Positions 28,270 to 33,371 of a stretch of DNA of 33,371 nucleotides are shown here, piece by piece. The notes below the pieces were generated by a model, which saw only the letters and a list, made by a program, of their open reading frames with translations, made no database searches and was not told where the DNA came from. The stretch lies in the NCBI GenBank assembly GCA_913055815.1, contig CAJXKR010000003.1:1-33371 (forward strand), written 5' to 3'. The first letter of the stretch is position 1; every line of letters begins with the position of its first letter. A program made the position numbers and the translations under genes. This stretch comes from an uncultured Desulfohalobiaceae bacterium. Lineage in GTDB: Bacteria; Desulfobacterota; Desulfovibrionia; Desulfovibrionales; Desulfothermaceae.

Positions 28270-29169
28270 ATGGTCAAAAGGAGTGGCGAATACAAGGTTG
28301 AATTGGATAGCGGAATTGAAATAGCTTATGAAACCTTTGGTGAGGAAAATAACTCCCCCTTGGTGCTTATTATGGGACTGGCCTGTCAAATGGTGGTCTG
28401 GGATGAAGAATTATGTGAACAGTTGGTTGAACAAGGATTCTGGGTGATCCGTTTCGACAACCGTGATTGCGGGAAATCCACGCATTTCCACAGTTACGGC
28501 ATGCCGGATTTCACCACCCTTTTTACGGTGCAATCCGGTGAAAGGCTACAATATGCACCCTACACACTGCAGGCCATGGCAGAAGACGTGGTGGGGCTCA
28601 TGGATCATTTGCAAATAGAAAGCGCAAACGTGGCAGGCATCTCCATGGGGGGGATGATTGCTCAAGTCCTGGCTACCAATCATTCCAACAGGGTAAAGAC
28701 ACTTACTTCCATTGCTTCCAGCACCGGGAATCCCAATTTGCCACCTCCCACCAGAGAGGCCTCGGAATTGCTGTATTCCCCCTTGCCCACCAACTGGGAG
28801 GGTTTTTTGGACGGATGGATGCATATGTGGCGGGTTTTTTCCGGCAAATCCTATCCGGTGGAGGAGGATTTGGCAAGGAAGTGGGGAAAGGAATCCTATG
28901 AAAGGGGACTGGATTCTAACGGTGTAGCCAGGCAGTTTGCCGCCATAATAGCTTCCGGTAACAGGAAGAAGGTATTAGCCAGTGTAAATCTACCCACCCT
29001 GGTGATCCACGGGGATGCGGATCCCCTTATACCGGTGGAGGCAGGAAGGGATACTGCCAATACGATTCCAAATGCAAAATTGGAGATTATACAGGGAATG
29101 GGACATGCCATACCCAGGGCTCTCTGGCCCCGGCTGATAGAGTTGATTGTGCAACACGCCCGGGTGTAA
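28270..29169 (+). CDS. Alpha/beta hydrolase
   Basis: VLIMGLACQMVVWDEELCEQL, RFDNRDCGKST, nucleophile elbow AGISMGGMIAQ, LVIHGDADPLIPVEAG, GMGHAIPRALWP. Confidence 0.93.
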   Translation: MVKRSGEYKVELDSGIEIAYETFGEENNSPLVLIMGLACQMVVWDEELCEQLVEQGFWVIRFDNRDCGKSTHFHSYGMPDFTTLFTVQSGERLQYAPYTLQAMAEDVVGLMDHLQIESANVAGISMGGMIAQVLATNHSNRVKTLTSIASSTGNPNLPPPTREASELLYSPLPTNWEGFLDGWMHMWRVFSGKSYPVEEDLARKWGKESYERGLDSNGVARQFAAIIASGNRKKVLASVNLPTLVIHGDADPLIPVEAGRDTANTIPNAKLEIIQGMGHAIPRALWPRLIELIVQHARV

Positions 29170-29189
29170 CTAGTATAACGTTTCAATAA

Positions 29190-29209
29190 AAACATTACAA
29201 TTAATGTTT
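29190..29209 (+). other. 8-bp perfect hairpin after hydrolase gene (possible weak terminator)
   Basis: AAACATTA-CAAT-TAATGTTT, AT-rich, no strong T tract. Confidence 0.35.
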
Positions 29210-29258
29210 CCTTAGCACTATAGCACAATTTTATTATATGAACTCAATGCAGTTTTCA

Positions 29259-29353
29259 GTCATCCCGGACCCCGTATCGGGGTACGGGGCAGGCTTTGGT
29301 CCGGGATCCAGTCTTTTTCTTTTTTTCTGGATTCCGGCTTTCGCCGGAATGAC
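29259..29353. mobile_element. REP/MITE-like multi-hairpin intergenic repeat
   Basis: Terminal GTCATCCCGG/CCGGAATGAC; internal CCCGGACC/GGTCCGGG, CCCCGTA/TACGGGG, ATCCAG/CTGGAT, ATTCCGGC-TTTC-GCCGGAAT. Confidence 0.7.
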
Positions 29354-29442
29354 GGCAACTCGATTTTGACATAGCTCTATTGTAAAGCTTTTAATGGCAC
29401 GCTATACTAGTGCCTGATCGAAAACTGTTTTCAATTCGGAAA

Positions 29443-31440
29443 TTAGATACCGTCCTTGCGGCGGCGTTGATTCAGGGCCTCTTTTATTACCTGTTCCAGG
29501 TCGCTGTGCTTGAAGGGCTTGGTAACGAATGCGTCGATTTCAGATTCCAGGTTGGTGTCTGTATGTATGTATTCATAATATCCGGTACATAGAATGATCG
29601 GGATCGTGGGCCCGATCTCCCTGAATTGCTCCGCCAGCTGATCCCCTTTCATGCCGGGCATGAATAGATCCACGAATATCATATCGTATTCCGGGGAATT
29701 TTGCCAAAAGTGCCCCAGGGCTTCCAGTCCGCTGGAAAAATAGGTTACCTCGTAACCCAGATTTGCCAGCATTTTCTTTCCTATATCCCCCAGTTCGGGT
29801 TCATCGTCTATAAACAGGATATGACCCGACCCCTCGAATTGAGTGAATTCCTCCTCCTGTTCCTGTATCTCCGGCTCTTTTCCTTGTGTCTGCACTTGGG
29901 GAAAATATACGCTGAAGGCACTTCCCTTGCCCTGCTCGCTCTCTACCTTAACATCTCCTCCCAGGTTCTTGACTATGCCCTGCAGCAGGGAAAGGCCCAG
30001 TCCGGTTCCATCCTGCTCTGTTTTGGTAGTGAAATAGGGATCGAAGATCCGTTGCATCTGTTCCTTGGATATGCCTTCTCCGGTGTCGATTACTGACAAT
30101 TTCAAATAGTTTCCGGGAGCTAAATTGCAAGACCGGGATTTTGAATCCGCGGTAATTTCCTCCCTGTCCAGACCCACGGTCAATGTACCGCCCCCCAGGT
30201 TGTTCATGGATTGAATGGCATTGGTGCATAAATTCATTACCACTTGGTTTATTTGGGCAAGATCAGCCAAGACTTCCCCTTTTGCGTTAATTTTTTGTTG
30301 CAGCCCTATAGTGGTAGGTAGTGTGGCGCGCAGGAATTTCAGGGATTCCTTTATTACCAGGTGGATTTGCAACGGACTGGATTCGCGTTCATTTTGACGC
30401 ACAAAAGCCAGTATTTGATTTACCAGTGTCTTGGCCCGGTCAGCAGAAGTAAGTACCTGGTTGAGGTATTTTTCCGGGTTCTGGTCGTCCTTGCCAGCCA
30501 ATTGAGCCAGTTCAGTATAGCCTATTACGCTGGAGAGGATATTGTTGAATTCGTGTGCTATGCCTCCGGAGAGTGTGCCTATGGCCTCCATTTTCTGTGC
30601 CCTGCGCAGTTGTTCAGCCAGGTTCCTGCTTTCTTCCTCTGCAAGCTTTTTCTGGGTGATATCCGTACTTACTCCCGCGATGCCGTTTATATTACCGGAA
30701 GCGTCTTTCAAGGGCCGTTTTATCGTGCTTGCCCAGTAAATATTGCCTTGACTGTCAGGATAGGGTTCTTCTTTTTCCAATCCGGAGAGATTTCCCTGCA
30801 ATATGTCCATATCGTTTTTGTACATTTCCCCGGAGTAATCGGTGTGAGAAAGTATTTCCCTTATGTCCCTTCCTATGACTTCCTCCTCGGTCAAGCCAAA
30901 GGCCTGCAGGAATTTTTGATTCACGAATGTATAGCGAGCCCATTCATCTTTGATAAAAGCAAAATTAAAGGAAATGTTCAAAATTTCCTGTAAAAACAAC
31001 TCTGTATTGGTGAGTAGTGCTTGTTTCTTTTGCAAACTGCTTAGCAGCTCCCGGAACTTTTCGGTTGCAAGTGTTTTTTCTGTTCTTTGCGGATCGATCT
31101 GTGCCGGGTTCAGATTTACAACCGCATCGACTTCCAGGATGGACTGGATAGGTGTGTTGGAATCTGTAAATTCTAGACCCTGCCTGTTAACATAATTTAT
31201 CCCTGTTACCGGGATATATTTTTTTTCCATGGAATTTTTCAATTTGTGTATGGTTTGCTCGATTCCGGGCATTTCGGTATTTACAAACACCGCAACAGGT
31301 TGTTCAATTTGGATCAATTCTGCAGCTTCCTGAAAGGATCCGGCCTGGATAATATCGTATTCCGGCAGGGAATTCCCGAGGAATTGGTAAAGTTCCGCCA
31401 GCTTGTCCTTGTCTTTGTCCAATATTAATATTTTGCTCAT
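29443..31440 (-). CDS. Hybrid sensor histidine kinase: pseudo-REC - PAS - HisKA - HATPase - REC
   Basis: GTLSGGIAHEFNNILSSVIGYTEL H-box; NLCTNAIQSM; DTGEGISKEQMQRIFDPYFTTK; GTGLGLSLLQGIVKNLGG; C-terminal ILFIDDEPEL...MIFVDLFMPGM...TKPF; N-terminal MSKILILDKDKDK...VFVNTEMPG. Confidence 0.92.
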   Translation of the reverse strand: MSKILILDKDKDKLAELYQFLGNSLPEYDIIQAGSFQEAAELIQIEQPVAVFVNTEMPGIEQTIHKLKNSMEKKYIPVTGINYVNRQGLEFTDSNTPIQSILEVDAVVNLNPAQIDPQRTEKTLATEKFRELLSSLQKKQALLTNTELFLQEILNISFNFAFIKDEWARYTFVNQKFLQAFGLTEEEVIGRDIREILSHTDYSGEMYKNDMDILQGNLSGLEKEEPYPDSQGNIYWASTIKRPLKDASGNINGIAGVSTDITQKKLAEEESRNLAEQLRRAQKMEAIGTLSGGIAHEFNNILSSVIGYTELAQLAGKDDQNPEKYLNQVLTSADRAKTLVNQILAFVRQNERESSPLQIHLVIKESLKFLRATLPTTIGLQQKINAKGEVLADLAQINQVVMNLCTNAIQSMNNLGGGTLTVGLDREEITADSKSRSCNLAPGNYLKLSVIDTGEGISKEQMQRIFDPYFTTKTEQDGTGLGLSLLQGIVKNLGGDVKVESEQGKGSAFSVYFPQVQTQGKEPEIQEQEEEFTQFEGSGHILFIDDEPELGDIGKKMLANLGYEVTYFSSGLEALGHFWQNSPEYDMIFVDLFMPGMKGDQLAEQFREIGPTIPIILCTGYYEYIHTDTNLESEIDAFVTKPFKHSDLEQVIKEALNQRRRKDGI

Positions 31441-31508
31441 ATCAACTCCCAGGCCCTAATAGGTAGAACCGAGCATTGGCAATCTTGACTACGAAGTTGA
31501 GAGACCGG
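31438..31508 (-). repeat. Dispersed hairpin leader repeat, copy D, ending at the start codon of the kinase gene
   Basis: Minus strand: CCGGTCTCTCAACTTCGTAGTCAAGATTGCCAATGCTCGGTTCTACCTATTAGGGCCTGGGAGTTGATATG. Confidence 0.75.
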
Positions 31509-31512
31509 AATG

Positions 31513-31597
31513 ACGTTATTGTGAAAGCGACAAAATATGTGTTACAAGCTACTAGTGTTTCTTTTTCTTACCTAAACACATAACCACGTAATAACGT
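31513..31597. repeat. Imperfect nested inverted repeat in intergenic region between response regulator and kinase
   Basis: ACGTTATT (31513-31520)/AATAACGT (31590-31597) and TATGTGTT (31536-31543)/AACACATA (31575-31582). Confidence 0.55.
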
Positions 31598-31633
31598 AAG
31601 CACATTTTTCATATTATCCGGTTTTTAAAAAAA

Positions 31634-33049
31634 TCATTTCCTGTTCAAGCCGTGTTTTTTAAGTAGTCCGTACACCCTGGAATGTCCCAACCCGGAAATC
31701 GATTCGATTTTTTTTCTATCCCCGTTGGTCAAGCTGATAAGCCTGTTAAAGTATTCTTCTTCCGCTTCCTCCAGAATCCTTTGCCTGAAGGTTTTCCAGT
31801 CAGGTGCGTCATCAAGATTGAAAAAGGGCATATCCTTTCTGAAATTGGAGCCATTTATGTCTTCCTTGTTTACATTCCTGCGTGTTAGGGAAATACGTAG
31901 TTCATTGGGAAGATGCTTCCTGTAAAGTACCGGATCTTCCATTGCACTGGATATTGCTTGCTCCAGGATGTTTGCAAGCTCCCTGACATTGCCGGGCCAA
32001 TCATATGCCCTGAGAATCTCCAGAAAATCGGAATGGATCTGTTTGGGTTTCAGTCCCATTGGTTTACAGATCTTGCTGGTATAGAAGTAGGTGAGTTCTT
32101 CGATGTCTGAAATTCGATCCCTCAAGGGAGGAATATTTATTTGAATGGAACCTAGCCTGTAGAGTAAATCCTCTCTAAATTCGCTATTCTGAACCATCGT
32201 GTCCAGGTTTCTGTTGGTAGCAGCAAGCAACCTGAAATCGCTTTTCAGTTCCTCATGTCCACCCACTGGACGGAATTGTTTTTCCTGCAATACCCTTAAG
32301 AATTTCTTCTGGAGACCCAGGGGCAGTTCACCTACTTCATCCAAAAACAGGGTCCCTTTGTCAGCTTGTTGGACAAGCCCGACATGGTCGTTATGGGCCC
32401 CTGTGAAAGCTCCCTTGCGGTGTCCGAATAAAGTGCTTTCAGCCAGGGATTCGTTAAGGGCTGCACAGTCCACGACAATAAAATTTTGCTTTGCCCTGTT
32501 GCTGTTTTCATGCAGGGCCCTGGCAAAGAGTTCCTTGCCGGTTCCGGTTTCCCCGGTGATCAAAACGTTGCCGTTTATTGCAACCGCCTCTGAGAGTTCA
32601 TTCAGGGTCCTTTCCATTTCCGGGCTACTGCCGATTATTCCTTCCCGCTTGAGTATAGCCGGCTTTTGCCTGCTTTTCAGATGCAGCTCCCTGTACTCCA
32701 GGGCCCTGGTCAAGGGGAGGGTCACCTTGTTCATGGAGAGCGGTTTTTCTATATAGTCCCAGGCACCTTCCTTAAGGGCTAATTCCGCACCGTCCGGGTC
32801 CCCTTCCCCGGTAATGATTATTACCTCAGGCGAATCGGGCAGGGCTATAAGCCGGGGAAGTATGTCCAATCCGTTCCCATCCGGCAAGCAAACGTCTAGC
32901 AGGATTGCATCGAAAGCTTTATTCATGGCTTTTTGCAGTCCGTCTTCCAGGGTGAGTGCAGACTCACTCTCGTGTCCCTCTCGGGAGACGATTTGACTGA
33001 GCATTTCGCAAACCTGTTCTTCGTCGTCTATTATCAGAATATTGCTCAT
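31634..33049 (-). CDS. NtrC-family sigma54-dependent response regulator (REC-AAA-HTH)
   Basis: MSNILIIDDEEQV...ILLDVCLPDGNG; Walker A GETGTGKE; GAFTGAH; LFLDEVGELP; C-terminal helix-turn-helix. Confidence 0.95.
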   Translation of the reverse strand: MSNILIIDDEEQVCEMLSQIVSREGHESESALTLEDGLQKAMNKAFDAILLDVCLPDGNGLDILPRLIALPDSPEVIIITGEGDPDGAELALKEGAWDYIEKPLSMNKVTLPLTRALEYRELHLKSRQKPAILKREGIIGSSPEMERTLNELSEAVAINGNVLITGETGTGKELFARALHENSNRAKQNFIVVDCAALNESLAESTLFGHRKGAFTGAHNDHVGLVQQADKGTLFLDEVGELPLGLQKKFLRVLQEKQFRPVGGHEELKSDFRLLAATNRNLDTMVQNSEFREDLLYRLGSIQINIPPLRDRISDIEELTYFYTSKICKPMGLKPKQIHSDFLEILRAYDWPGNVRELANILEQAISSAMEDPVLYRKHLPNELRISLTRRNVNKEDINGSNFRKDMPFFNLDDAPDWKTFRQRILEEAEEEYFNRLISLTNGDRKKIESISGLGHSRVYGLLKKHGLNRK

Positions 33050-33236
33050 GTGGACCCTGCTGCCAATGATTTCGATATGTCCAGAAAAAAATACTATAAT
33101 TGAATTTAAAAATTTTTTCCAGTGTTTTTGTAAATTCTTCCAAAAAAATCGGAAAAACTCTGTTCCAGTTTGGTTGTGTGTACAAGTTGTCTTTTTAATA
33201 TATTGAAATTATTTACCATTGTAATTGAACACTAAT

Positions 33237-33251
33237 TGGCACAGAAATTGA
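33237..33251 (+). promoter_or_regulatory. Possible sigma54 -24/-12 promoter
   Basis: TGGCAC-AGAAA-TTGA; correct spacing but final C of TTGC is A. Confidence 0.3.
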
Positions 33252-33307
33252 TAGAATAGTAAGTGCAAGATAGTACAATTCATTCTATAAATAAAAGGAG
33301 TAAAGCC

Positions 33308-33371
33308 ATGTGGTTTTCATTATTATACGATATAACCAAATTCTGGAATACGGTTTTGAACAGTTATAATT
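33308..33371 (+). CDS. Start of an unidentified ORF truncated by window end
   Basis: AAAGGAG SD then ATG: MWFSLLYDITKFWNTVLNSYN... Confidence 0.5.
   Translation, partial: MWFSLLYDITKFWNTVLNSYN

Noticed and set aside
29365-29390. TTGACA...TATTGT as a promoter
   Set aside because: Spacing between hexamers is only about 6 nt, and it is between convergent genes
30361-30993. 210-aa plus-strand ORF opposite the histidine kinase
   Set aside because: Antisense to conserved PAS/HisKA coding sequence; no domain and no SD seen
32199-32756. 185-aa plus-strand ORF opposite the NtrC-type regulator
   Set aside because: Antisense to conserved AAA domain; Ser/Pro/Leu-rich translation typical of shadow frames
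1-33371. tRNA, rRNA, prophage or transposase genes
   Set aside because: None recognised by eye; a tRNAscan/Rfam/ISfinder run would be needed to exclude small ones

Overview
The window looks like a bacterial chromosomal region, possibly from a deltaproteobacterial/Desulfovibrionales-type genome (inferred from gene content only). Left to right it contains: (1) the end of an Mrp/Mnh-type cation/proton antiporter operon with three tandem MrpD/NuoL/M/N-like subunits and a small 2-TM protein; (2) a cyclic-nucleotide-binding-domain protein and an AbrB-like ORF; (3) a long MSHA-type type IV pilus locus: ExeA/MshM-like ATPase with a SPOR-like tail, MshE/GspE ATPase, GspF, a PilO-like coiled coil, a MinD-GspE fusion ATPase, a PilM-PilN-like fusion, a PilP/GspC-like protein, a secretin, a TPR protein and two prepilins; (4) minus-strand mltG, ruvX and a large FAD/Fe-S oxidase; (5) recD2, a small secreted protein, a half-size UPF0016/GDT1 transporter and an alpha/beta hydrolase; (6) a minus-strand hybrid histidine kinase and an NtrC-type response regulator. 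The two strongest leads are: (a) a 680-aa MinD/FlhG-type ATPase fused to a GspE/PilB domain that keeps its Walker A and zinc-Cys motifs but has lost the Walker B glutamate and the His-box histidine; and (b) a dispersed hairpin element (core CTTCGTAGTCGAGATTGCC), always sense-oriented just upstream of the start codons of three unrelated genes. In front of the PilMN-like gene its SD/start-codon module is duplicated, creating mini-ORFs. No rRNA, tRNA or CRISPR array was recognised. All calls are by eye; no database search was run.
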